Made by a program: the position numbers and the translations under genes | Source: Actinomycetaceae bacterium | GTDB taxonomy: Bacteria > Actinomycetota > Actinomycetes > Actinomycetales > Actinomycetaceae | Length of the DNA: 64,000 bases | NCBI GenBank assembly: GCA_030524055.1 | Contig: JAUNHH010000010.1 | Coordinates: 27,536-91,535 of the forward strand | Direction: 5' to 3' | Notes under the pieces: generated by a model | What the model was told of the DNA's origin: nothing | The model's input: only the letters and a program-made list of their open reading frames with translations | Databases searched by the model: none | Part shown: positions 35,637 through 43,839 of the stretch, piece after piece | Layout of the letters: every line of letters starts with the position of its first letter | Position numbering within the stretch: position 1 is the stretch's first letter

Positions 35637-36452
35637 CTACTTCACCTTGGCCCATCGTAACTGCGGAGCAGGGGCCACCGATTCAATCGTGATTTCCTCA
35701 ACCTGCTCAATAGTCACATTGGCCCCTTTAGCTCGCATTTGCGAGGCGGAACCCGCTTGAATTTCTAATGCGGTGGCAATGGTCTGGGAATGGCCAATTA
35801 TTTTCCACTCATAGGGCGAAGAAATAACCTGGCCATCCACACTGATTTTTTGTCCCTCTGCAGTAAAAGATGATCGCGGGGTCAGCCTATGTCCATTGAG
35901 TTCAATGGCTTCAGCGCCAGCATTGCGGAGTTCGCCGAGAACCGTGACAAAAGAGGTGGCATTTAACGAGCCGCGAGCATCATCCACACGCATTGTGACG
36001 CCTTGGCCTTTAACGGGTAGTAGTCCTGCATTGATTTTCGACACTTCTTCCGCGCTCCGGGCGGCTTCTTCAGCGGCTTCCTGCTGGGAGGCGGCATCTT
36101 GAAGGTCACGAAGTTGGGTCTGCAGATTTGAGCGTTCGTCACGAAGTGTGGTTTCTCGGGCCGATAGTTCATCGAGCAACACCACGAGATCTTCCTCATT
36201 AAGGGATTCCAGAGGGTCTTCCCGTTGCGCACGGACCTGTGTCACCACAGCAAAGCCAAGAGAAAAACAAATGACGAGGAGGAGAAGGTGCATCATCCGC
36301 GGGGTAGAGACCAATGCGGCACCCATCATTTTCCATGGCGAACGTGAGGCGGTGCGTTGTTCCTCTGCCGGCGGCGTCGTGGTTTCTATTGACGAGGACG
36401 GGGCCTCATCTGCTCTTTCGCGAGGATCTGGAGGAGGAAGCTGCTCTGACAT
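35637..36452 (-). CDS. DUF881 membrane protein (Rv1825 type)
   Basis: A 271-residue protein: polar N-terminal 40 residues, one membrane segment (LLLLVICFSLGFAVVTQV), a coiled coil of about 60 residues (Glu/Gln/Ala-rich) and the extracytoplasmic DUF881 domain with GQGVTMRVDDARG and ELNGHRLTPRSSF. The family flanks the small basic protein in nearly all Actinobacteria and is linked to the cell envelope and division; the biochemical role is not known. It starts one base after the sbp stop. Confidence 0.9.
   Translation of the reverse strand: MSEQLPPPDPRERADEAPSSSIETTTPPAEEQRTASRSPWKMMGAALVSTPRMMHLLLLVICFSLGFAVVTQVRAQREDPLESLNEEDLVVLLDELSARETTLRDERSNLQTQLRDLQDAASQQEAAEEAARSAEEVSKINAGLLPVKGQGVTMRVDDARGSLNATSFVTVLGELRNAGAEAIELNGHRLTPRSSFTAEGQKISVDGQVISSPYEWKIIGHSQTIATALEIQAGSASQMRAKGANVTIEQVEEITIESVAPAPQLRWAKVK
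36392..36403 (+). repeat. one-mismatch copy of the recurring 12-mer
   Basis: ACGAGGACGGGG within the DUF881 gene. Confidence 0.5.
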
Positions 36453-36453
36453 A

Positions 36454-36786
36454 TCAGGCCTTTAACAGGAGTCGGCGAATAGAAGCAGTGTTGGAGAAAA
36501 TCCGGATACCCAGAACGACAACCACAGCTGTGGTCATTGCTGAGCCCACTCCGAGTTGATTCCCAAGGAAAACAAGAAGACAGGCGACGACCACATTCCA
36601 AAAGAATGAGGTAACGAAGACCCGGTCATGGAATTTGCCTTCAAGAAACGCCCTGGCTGCACCAAAAAGGGCATCGAGTCCAGCAACCACAGCGACGGGG
36701 AGGAAAGGCTGAAGCCATACAGGCACAGTCGGATCCAGGAAAATACCAATGAGGATTCCCAGGATCAACCCAATAATGGCAATCAC
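36454..36786 (-). CDS. sbp: small basic protein Sbp (DUF1290)
   Basis: A 110-residue membrane protein with three hydrophobic segments, starting VIAIIGLILGILIGIFLDPTVP, the Sbp signature. The GTG start at 36786 is chosen because GGAAAGGA lies about 8 bases upstream and it follows the preceding DUF881 stop by one base; a longer ATG frame would overlap that gene. It is sandwiched between the two DUF881 genes, as in M. tuberculosis Rv1823-Rv1825. Confidence 0.9.
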   Translation of the reverse strand: MIAIIGLILGILIGIFLDPTVPVWLQPFLPVAVVAGLDALFGAARAFLEGKFHDRVFVTSFFWNVVVACLLVFLGNQLGVGSAMTTAVVVVLGIRIFSNTASIRRLLLKA

Positions 36787-36787
36787 G

Positions 36788-37612
36788 TTAATGTCCTTTC
36801 CGGGTGGTGATGGGAGTAGCAATACGGGGAGAGGGCTGTTCTACCGTGTCCATTGTGACTGAGGATTCTGCCCGAGCGGTGACAGAAATACCGGAAGCCG
36901 ATTGAACGGTGGAAAGATGATCTCCAGTAGCGCCACGAACTAATGAAGTGGACAACTCATTAGAGTTACCAATGGCAGTCACTTCATAGGGAGATTGCAC
37001 AGCCGTAATATTGACCAAAATTGAGGATCCAGCTTTTCGGATAAATGTCGCAGGCCCAATACGAATCCCATTGATGGAAATCGCTTCAGCACCAGAGGAC
37101 CATAAGGCATTGACCACCACCTGAAGATCATGATCCCGCACTTTTCCTGACTTCCCACCTGCGCCTGCCTGAGGGGCATCCTCCAAGACAACCACCACGC
37201 CGGGGCCTTCAACCGCAGTGGTCCCACTGAGAACATCTAAAACCGGGTCATCTCCTGCTGCCCCTGACATGCCTGACTCGGTGTAACCCCGCAATGATTG
37301 ACTCAGATCCTCCACCTCTGACTGGAGAGAATCCACTGTTCGTATTTGTGTTCGAGTCTGGGTCAGGAGTTCAGTATGGACATCAACCTCTTCAGGGGAA
37401 CGCAAAGAACGCACAGCCATAGTGGAGGCCACCCCTAAAATTACGGCCGCCGCCGCCACGAGGCCGCGAAACGCCCACCGCATCACAGGCGAATCAGGAA
37501 TATCCTCGTGATGGGAATATCCAGCGTCTAAAGGATTGGCTAGAAGCTGCGTCAATAATGACATTGAAGCCGCAGGATCATGCGTGGGCTCCTGGTCTTT
37601 TTCATTACTCAC
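36788..37612 (-). CDS. DUF881 membrane protein (Rv1823 type)
   Basis: A 274-residue protein with a cytoplasmic N-terminus (45 residues), one membrane segment (GLVAAAAVILGVASTMAV), a short coiled coil and a DUF881 domain (VEGPGVVVVLEDAP, then VNALWSSGAEAISINGIRIGPAT). It overlaps the pepN stop by 4 bases and precedes sbp. It is the first of the two DUF881 paralogues and only distantly similar to the second. Confidence 0.9.
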   Translation of the reverse strand: MSNEKDQEPTHDPAASMSLLTQLLANPLDAGYSHHEDIPDSPVMRWAFRGLVAAAAVILGVASTMAVRSLRSPEEVDVHTELLTQTRTQIRTVDSLQSEVEDLSQSLRGYTESGMSGAAGDDPVLDVLSGTTAVEGPGVVVVLEDAPQAGAGGKSGKVRDHDLQVVVNALWSSGAEAISINGIRIGPATFIRKAGSSILVNITAVQSPYEVTAIGNSNELSTSLVRGATGDHLSTVQSASGISVTARAESSVTMDTVEQPSPRIATPITTRKGH

Positions 37613-40215
37613 AGTCGGCTCCGAACAATCCGATGTAACTCATCGCTACATTCCACCAGAAGGCGCCGCAGGGCGCCAGGAAGGTAGGGGCGCTGCCCAA
37701 TCCACTGATCAAGATCATCCGGTGAACAATGATCTGGATCAGTCGGGGCCGCTCCCCGAACAAAACGCATTCCCATATTCATGGAATTCGTCTCCCAGAA
37801 GGACTCCACCTGAGCTAAGAATGCCTCAGCTAAATACGCGCCATCATTTGGGCGGCGCCGTAGCCCTTCAAGTGTGGCCGACAGCAACTCATTAGAAAGA
37901 TCGCCCCCAACTATCGCCTGCCATGCGCGATCACGCGCCTCGTCCCCCGGTAAAGCGGCACAGGCCATTGCATGACGGACCACATTTTCCCCTGACGGGG
38001 CTGCCGCAAGATTCTCGTCCAATTCCGACCGGTCACACAAGCCATGGCTAGCCAAAACAGCCAGCGCGATCCATCGAATATCTCGCGGCACCGAATAGTC
38101 ACCACACAAACCCAAAGAGGCTTGCTTCAACGGCGACAAACTCACCGCCCCCTCCTTCGACATCTCAAAGGCAACTGTGCAGAGCAACCGGAGCCAAATA
38201 CGCAGCCCGTCCTCGTCACCGGAGTCAAGAGTATTGAGTTTCCCAATCGCCAAACCCGCTACTAATGAGGCCAAACTTGGGCGTTCAGCAGCTGGCACAT
38301 AGCAGGACAGGGCAGTATTCAAGCGGGTAAAAAGCTGGGTCAATACTGCTTGATCCGTCTCATACGGGGCATGTTGCATTACCGTATGGATAAATTGCGG
38401 CGCTGCGAAAGTGCCATCACGCATCGCATTCCACAAGCTATTCCACACCACCGCACGAGTACGCGAATCCGGCAACGTATGCAGATATCCCATAGCTGTC
38501 TCAATTGAGCGTTCATCAAGGCAGGCCACGCCGTAGGTCAGATCCTCGTCATTAACGATAACGAGGGCGGTCTCCCGCCACGCATCAGCGTGAGCTAAAA
38601 CCCCCTCCGGATCAACAGTGGTCGATTCTCCATCCAGGCGAACCTCAAAACGGTGTGTGCGCTCAAGGCGCTGAAAATCCACGACCTTCCACGTCGTCAC
38701 CACAAAAAGATGTGGCCGCACGACCTCACCCACCACATCCTGCTGATGAGCCGTTAACCGCACTCCCCCACCAGGAGTTTCTTCACGCTCTACCCACAAC
38801 CGGGAAGGCCCACAGGTATGCAACCAGTCCTTCTGCCACGCCTCAAGATCTCGGCCAGAAGCCTCCTGCAACGCCGCCAACAAATCACCCAAGGACGTTG
38901 AAGAATACGCATGCGCACGGAAATAGCGCCGCGCACCCTCCATAAAGGCGTCCTCCCCTACCCAAGCCACAAGCTGACGGAGAACAGACGCCCCCTTCTC
39001 ATAGGTAATCCCATCGAAATTCGTTGTCGCCGCAGGAATATCAGGAACATCAGCAACAATAGGATGCGTCGTTGGCCGCTGATCAGCCATCAGCGCGTAA
39101 CTTTTCCCTCCCACAGCAAAAGAAGCCCACTGCCCACCATACTGGGTGGCTACTTCAGCAGTATTTGTCCCCTCATAATCAGCAAAAGACTCCTTCAGCC
39201 ATAAGTCATCCCACCACCGCGGCGTCGCTAAATCCCCAAACCACATATGACACATCTCGTGAAGAATGGTATTCGCCCGCTGCCCGCGCTGAGCAAAAGT
39301 CAAAGAATCCCGCGAAATATAGCGCTCCGTAAAAGTCACGCACCCCGGATTCTCCATTGCGCCAATATTAAACTCCGGCACAAACACCTGGTCATAGCTG
39401 CCCCACGGGAAGGTCAGACCATAATGGCGGTGATAATGATCCAACCCCGCCCTCGTCACAGAAAAAATATCCTCAGCATCAACATAAGGCGCTAAACTCT
39501 GCCGACTCAACACCCGCAAAGGAATATCAACCGCCGGCCCCTCATCGTGAGTCGCTTTCCCACTCCACACTCCGCCATCAATGACCGACCACTGGCCAGC
39601 AACAATCGCCGTAATATAGCTCGACAATGGCGGCGTCTCACTAAAATCATGCCGCCACCCCGCGCCATCACCAAGCACCACAGGCTCCTCACACTGCCCA
39701 TTAGAGGCGACCACCCACTCTTGCGGCGCCATTACGTGAAAAGTCCACCGCGGCTTCATATCCGGCTGATCCACACACGGCCACGCACGATGGGCATCTT
39801 GAGGCTCAAAATGCGTATACACATACACCCGACCATCCTCAGGATCTACATAGCGATGCAATCCCTCACCAGTGCGCGAATACCAACACTGCGCACGAAC
39901 CTCCACCACAACACGCTCATCTACTGGCAGATCCGACACCAGCACACGATCCTCGCCAAAAGAATAGGGATACTCCACGCCATTAACGGCCACCCCTAAA
40001 ACCTCACCCGCACAATCAATACTGACCACACCGGTGGAGGTGCGCAGCGTTAGCCGCGACGTCACAGGAAACGCGGCCACATCCAGATCTCCAGCCTGAC
40101 GCACATCCACTGTGACGTCCATTGCGTCAATGCGGACAGTCGTAGAGCGCTCGCGGGCTTCATGGCGTGTTTGGGCGTGCATATCTGGCATGCTACCTGC
40201 GCCGTGCGCCCTCAT
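37609..40215 (-). CDS. pepN: aminopeptidase N, M1 family
   Basis: An 868-residue zinc aminopeptidase. Motifs: GAMEN exopeptidase motif (NIGAMENPG), HEXXH zinc site HEMCHMWFGDL with the third ligand Glu in LKESFADYE, and the C-terminal ERAP1-like helical domain. The start at 40215 has GGAGGG 10 bases upstream and gives the usual length of 850-870; the open frame extends to 40428 but crosses into the divergent gene. ATG at 40191 is an alternative. An exact recurring 12-mer lies in the gene. Confidence 0.94.
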   Translation of the reverse strand: MRAHGAGSMPDMHAQTRHEARERSTTVRIDAMDVTVDVRQAGDLDVAAFPVTSRLTLRTSTGVVSIDCAGEVLGVAVNGVEYPYSFGEDRVLVSDLPVDERVVVEVRAQCWYSRTGEGLHRYVDPEDGRVYVYTHFEPQDAHRAWPCVDQPDMKPRWTFHVMAPQEWVVASNGQCEEPVVLGDGAGWRHDFSETPPLSSYITAIVAGQWSVIDGGVWSGKATHDEGPAVDIPLRVLSRQSLAPYVDAEDIFSVTRAGLDHYHRHYGLTFPWGSYDQVFVPEFNIGAMENPGCVTFTERYISRDSLTFAQRGQRANTILHEMCHMWFGDLATPRWWDDLWLKESFADYEGTNTAEVATQYGGQWASFAVGGKSYALMADQRPTTHPIVADVPDIPAATTNFDGITYEKGASVLRQLVAWVGEDAFMEGARRYFRAHAYSSTSLGDLLAALQEASGRDLEAWQKDWLHTCGPSRLWVEREETPGGGVRLTAHQQDVVGEVVRPHLFVVTTWKVVDFQRLERTHRFEVRLDGESTTVDPEGVLAHADAWRETALVIVNDEDLTYGVACLDERSIETAMGYLHTLPDSRTRAVVWNSLWNAMRDGTFAAPQFIHTVMQHAPYETDQAVLTQLFTRLNTALSCYVPAAERPSLASLVAGLAIGKLNTLDSGDEDGLRIWLRLLCTVAFEMSKEGAVSLSPLKQASLGLCGDYSVPRDIRWIALAVLASHGLCDRSELDENLAAAPSGENVVRHAMACAALPGDEARDRAWQAIVGGDLSNELLSATLEGLRRRPNDGAYLAEAFLAQVESFWETNSMNMGMRFVRGAAPTDPDHCSPDDLDQWIGQRPYLPGALRRLLVECSDELHRIVRSRL
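39445..39456 (-). repeat. 12-mer ACGAGGGCGGGG, exact
   Basis: Within pepN on its coding strand, read as V-T-R-A-G-L. Confidence 0.95.
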
Positions 40216-40266
40216 GCCTGCTGACCCTCCGTGACATTGTCCTGGTGAAGAAGGACGCTTGCCCAC

Positions 40267-40280
40267 TACAGTTACTTCTA
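40267..40280 (+). promoter_or_regulatory. leaderless -10 element for the murE-like gene
   Basis: TACAGT (40267-40272) ends 7 bases before the ATG at 40280. This supports that start over an upstream TTG at 40259, which has AAGGA only 4 bases before it. Confidence 0.5.
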
Positions 40281-41839
40281 TGACATCAGTGCTTGACATC
40301 CGTCCCGAGGTGCCCGCTATTCCCCTTTCGGCTGCGTTATCGCGTATTGATGGCGCACAATTGCATGCCCCGGGCACACAGGGGTGGGATACTCCCGTAT
40401 CGGGGGTTACGGTAAGTTCAAATGACATTGAAGCGGGTTGGATTTTTGTGGCTATTGGTGGCCTGGTCCAGCACGGTATTCGTTTTGCTCCCGCTGCAGT
40501 GCGTAAAGGCGCAGCCGCAATCGTGACTGATCAGGCTGGTGCTGACCAATGTGATGCTGTGGATTGTCCGATTGTGGTCATTGCAGATCCGCGGGCTGGG
40601 GCTGCATTAATTGCGGCTGCTGTTCATGGCGATCCTGCCCGTGACCTCGTGACGATGGCGATTACTGGGACAAATGGGAAAACCACGACCTCCTATTTAA
40701 TGCGTGCGGCTCTACAAGGTGCCCATCCTGATCCCGCTTTATGTGGCACTGTGGAATCACGTATTGGGTCTGTGCGTTTTGACTCCGATCAAACCACTGC
40801 AGAGGCGCCTGTTATTCACCGCCTTTTAGATTTAGCGCGTCAGCAGAATTTGGGTGCGGCAGTTGTCGAAACATCAGCGCACGCAATGAGTTTGAATCGC
40901 GTGGATGGCATTGTTTTTGATGTGGCCGCATTTACGAATCTGCAGCATGATCACCTGGACTATTACGGTGATATGGAAAAGTACTATGCCGCAAAGAAAA
41001 TGCTTTTTACCCCTGAGCATTCTCGCAGTGGCGTTATTTGTGTGGATGATGAGTGGGGACGACGCCTCGCTACGGAAACCACTATTCCCGTTGTCACCGT
41101 TGCCGCATTGTCTGATGAAAATGCCGATTGGCGGGTGACGTCAATTGTCGCTGATCAAGAAACACTGCGGACGACGTTAACGCTGGTTGATCCTGATGGA
41201 AATAGCCATACTGTGGCTATGCCTGTTCTTGGACGGGTGAATGTGCAAAATACTGCGGTGGCAGTGGTTGCTGCAGTTCAAGCTGGTATTCCCCTGGCTG
41301 AGGCTATTTCGGCCATTGAGGCTGCTGAGCAAATCCCGGGTCGGATGGAGAAGGTCAATCCAAACCCGGGGAATCAACCTCTAGTTGTTGTCGATATGGC
41401 GCATACTCCTGAGGGCTTTACCTGGACTTTAGAGGCTGTTCGGGAGTTGACTAAAGGCCGTCTCATTATGGTCTTTGGTACCGATGGAGACCGCGATGCC
41501 ACCAAACGTGAGGAGCTTGGCGAATTGGCTGCCCGCGAAGCGGATATTTTGTGGGTGACCGATGAAAATCCCCGGACTGAAGATCCGCAATCTATTCGCG
41601 ATTATCTTCTTCGCGGTATTGCGCGAGTGCGTCCCGATATGCATGACGTGACGGAAATTAAAACCTGTCGTCGTGACGCGGTGCGGAAAGCAATTTTGGC
41701 GGCACAGGCAGGGGATGTCATTTTGATTCCCGGTAAAGGCGCTGAGTGGTATCAGGATATTGAGGGCATTAAGCACCCCTATAACGATGTGCCCGTTGCA
41801 CGGGAAGTCCTTGAGCAAGATCCCCGTTCCAAGCTGTAA
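40280..41839 (+). CDS. MurE-like Mur ligase (UDP-MurNAc-tripeptide synthetase family)
   Basis: A 519-residue Mur ligase with all three domains: N-terminal UMAG-binding part, central ATP site GTNGKTTTSYLM, and C-terminal domain with IPGRMEKV and DENPRTEDP. MurE adds the third stem-peptide residue. It differs from canonical MurE at conserved spots: ETSAHAM for E(V/A)SSHAL, VDMAHTPE for DYAHTPD, and DENPR for DNPR. It lies alone, away from any mra/fts/mur cluster, so it may be a second MurE or act on another substrate. Confidence 0.82.
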   Translation: MTSVLDIRPEVPAIPLSAALSRIDGAQLHAPGTQGWDTPVSGVTVSSNDIEAGWIFVAIGGLVQHGIRFAPAAVRKGAAAIVTDQAGADQCDAVDCPIVVIADPRAGAALIAAAVHGDPARDLVTMAITGTNGKTTTSYLMRAALQGAHPDPALCGTVESRIGSVRFDSDQTTAEAPVIHRLLDLARQQNLGAAVVETSAHAMSLNRVDGIVFDVAAFTNLQHDHLDYYGDMEKYYAAKKMLFTPEHSRSGVICVDDEWGRRLATETTIPVVTVAALSDENADWRVTSIVADQETLRTTLTLVDPDGNSHTVAMPVLGRVNVQNTAVAVVAAVQAGIPLAEAISAIEAAEQIPGRMEKVNPNPGNQPLVVVDMAHTPEGFTWTLEAVRELTKGRLIMVFGTDGDRDATKREELGELAAREADILWVTDENPRTEDPQSIRDYLLRGIARVRPDMHDVTEIKTCRRDAVRKAILAAQAGDVILIPGKGAEWYQDIEGIKHPYNDVPVAREVLEQDPRSKL

Positions 41840-41861
41840 GCAATAGCGTGGACCAATGGCG

Positions 41862-41895
41862 GGCCCCGTCCTCGTGAATTGACGAGGGCGGGGCC
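41862..41895 (+). terminator. terminator built from two copies of the recurring 12-mer
   Basis: A 14-bp stem with one G-U pair: left arm contains CCCCGTCCTCGT (41864-41875), right arm the exact ACGAGGGCGGGG (41882-41893), loop of 6 bases, followed by CCTTT. It lies 22 bases after the murE-like stop and between converging genes. Confidence 0.85.
41882..41893 (+). repeat. 12-mer ACGAGGGCGGGG, exact
   Basis: Right arm of the terminator hairpin after the murE-like gene; its left arm is a one-mismatch inverted copy at 41864-41875. Confidence 0.95.
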
Positions 41896-41920
41896 GCCTT
41901 TAGTTCAGCCAAAAATTCGT

Positions 41921-43036
41921 CTACTTCCCTCCCCCAAATAGCCTGCGGAAAAAGCCTGGTTTGGGCTGGCGCGTATCAGCATCCACTGGAGGAGTGCCCA
42001 TAGGCTGCTGATATGGAGCACGTGTTTGCCCCGCACCTTGTTCTGGAGTCATTTGTGGCAGCCCCTGGGGCTCTGGCGGCTGTTCTTGACCAGGCAATGG
42101 CAGGGGTGCAGGTGCTTGCGGACCAGCGGCAAGTCGAGCATTGTCAACGAGGTCGTTATAGAGGCCCTGGATAAACATGTAGCCGACGCGCTCTTCCTGG
42201 GTGCGATCAGCAACGGCAATCGGCGTGATTTTTCCTTCGGGAGCCCAGTAGAAAATATCCGCGCTAATCACACCCCCGATAATGTCCGTTTTCCATTCGG
42301 TGAGCGAATAACCCATTGCTGCGGCCACACAATGTGAGGCGCTGTCAGCATTACGGGGATCTACCGGAGAATAATGAATAACATGCCTGCCAGGAATACC
42401 GAAACATACTCCATAGGGCACATCAACCTGTAGTGACGAAAATAGAGCAGCTAAATTCGCTGCCTTAGAAGCAATAAAATGGGATTCACCGTCAACAGCC
42501 CAACTCCCGGTTTGCAATTGCATATGGCGACCAATTGGTTCATTATCAACATTACGTTGCCCAGCCCTAAAGAGCTCCTCAACACTTGCCCGATCAGATA
42601 ATTCTTCGAGGTGAGTGGAGGTTAAATACAATCCCGAATTTGGCCGATCAATCACAAGAACCTGCGAAATTCCCCAACCAAGGTCGCGTTTATAGCTAAA
42701 TATTGGCGTATTAAAAGGATCCTCATTCGGAACAATACGCGTGCGAATAGCGTTGATAAGAGCATCGCGAGATAAGCCACCTAAAGGATCTATTTTCTGA
42801 TTATCCACAATAGCCTGGGCGGCACCTCTCAGGATCTTCAGTGAATCCTCTTTTGGCGCAGACTCGAGCTTTTTAGCCAGAGAAATAACCTCATAAACAG
42901 TATGGGGCGGCTGAGTTTCCCGTAAAAATGGGGCGCCTTCACTGTATTCAACAGTGGTCTCCAGACCGACCTCTTGAAGAGCCTCGACATATTTATTTGC
43001 AACCCAGTTGAGAAACTCCGGATCAGTATGAGTCAT
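41921..43036 (-). CDS. uncharacterised protein with proline-rich tail
   Basis: A 371-residue protein I do not recognise. The first 290 residues look globular, with several Trp/Tyr and the stretch VPYGVCFGIPGRHVIHYSPVD. From about residue 305 it is rich in Pro/Gln (PLPLPGQEQPPEPQG) and it ends in a basic-aromatic tail GFFRRLFGGGK, a possible membrane- or partner-binding end. No signal peptide or membrane segment. GAGGGGAC precedes the ATG. It is followed downstream (minus strand) by the terminator of the murE-like gene. Confidence 0.75.
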   Translation of the reverse strand: MTHTDPEFLNWVANKYVEALQEVGLETTVEYSEGAPFLRETQPPHTVYEVISLAKKLESAPKEDSLKILRGAAQAIVDNQKIDPLGGLSRDALINAIRTRIVPNEDPFNTPIFSYKRDLGWGISQVLVIDRPNSGLYLTSTHLEELSDRASVEELFRAGQRNVDNEPIGRHMQLQTGSWAVDGESHFIASKAANLAALFSSLQVDVPYGVCFGIPGRHVIHYSPVDPRNADSASHCVAAAMGYSLTEWKTDIIGGVISADIFYWAPEGKITPIAVADRTQEERVGYMFIQGLYNDLVDNARLAAGPQAPAPLPLPGQEQPPEPQGLPQMTPEQGAGQTRAPYQQPMGTPPVDADTRQPKPGFFRRLFGGGK

Positions 43037-43138
43037 CCTCTTGTCCCCTCTCCTGAAATCCCTGACTTTTGCGGAGGAACATCTTGAGGCTAACAGGCTT
43101 AAGAGTCAGTTGCAGGAGAAGGAGGCAACCTTTATGTG

Positions 43139-43696
43139 CTACTGCTGAATTTCCCGATACGATTCAAAATAGGCAGCAGTACCAATGAGCACTGCCGATA
43201 GGTATTGAGCACGATGAATTTCACCACGATAGTATTCCTCGAATTCGCTCAGAGAATCAAACTCACCCTCCCAGGAATCGTCGCTCAGCAACTCTTCATA
43301 TTCCTCGGTCAGTTCAGCCGGGTCTACAGGGCGCCAAATAGCAATACCACAGTCAATGTAGACGTCAGCGAAAAGAGTATCACCACTACTCACTTTTTCC
43401 AGATCGGAAATAATGTCATTTCCCAGGTCATGCACATAATCGCGCCCTAAACAGTGAACAGATGACGGGCCCTCTTTCAAGTAAATTTCAATGGCAGCCA
43501 CAGCACCATTTGCCAGATGAATCTGCAGCGAATTCTCAAGCGCATAAATGATTTCAGGCGAGACTTCGATATCAGTGCAGACACTCGTCAGCTTCTCGGC
43601 AATATCGGTTCCAGCTGCCCCCAATGGAATAGAGACCTCTGTGCTTCCAACGGTAATGACGGCCCCTTTAAAGGGTTCACAGTGTACTGACCACAT
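43139..43696 (-). CDS. uncharacterised acidic protein
   Basis: A 185-residue acidic protein of unknown function (SVHCEPFKGAVITVGSTEVSIPL at the start; a cluster ELTEEYEELLSDDSWEGEFDSLSEFEEYY near residue 140). No membrane segment. The start at 43696 is preferred because TATTCT (43703-43708 on the minus strand) lies 6 bases upstream, a leaderless arrangement; ATG at 43717 is the longer choice and has no ribosome binding site. The style recalls small immunity-like proteins, but nothing confirms that. Confidence 0.7.
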   Translation of the reverse strand: MWSVHCEPFKGAVITVGSTEVSIPLGAAGTDIAEKLTSVCTDIEVSPEIIYALENSLQIHLANGAVAAIEIYLKEGPSSVHCLGRDYVHDLGNDIISDLEKVSSGDTLFADVYIDCGIAIWRPVDPAELTEEYEELLSDDSWEGEFDSLSEFEEYYRGEIHRAQYLSAVLIGTAAYFESYREIQQ

Positions 43697-43839
43697 ACTC
43701 AAAGAATAGCTTCCCATGGGAGTCCATTGATGATTGCTCGTCGTTCAAGCTGTCCTAAAACGCGCCACCTTCTGACCGGTAGAATAAACTTCTCTATGTG
43801 AGCCCAGCTGTGACGCTGATGTTTTGAGGAGGTCCACCG

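Noticed and set aside
39547..39999. 150-codon plus-strand frame inside pepN
   Set aside because: Antisense to the conserved part of an M1 peptidase and rich in His/Arg/Thr; no start signals.
40192..40428. N-terminal 71-codon extension of pepN
   Set aside because: It crosses the divergent murE-like promoter and start, is Cys/Pro/Gly-rich and unlike any M1 enzyme; the start at 40215 has a ribosome binding site.
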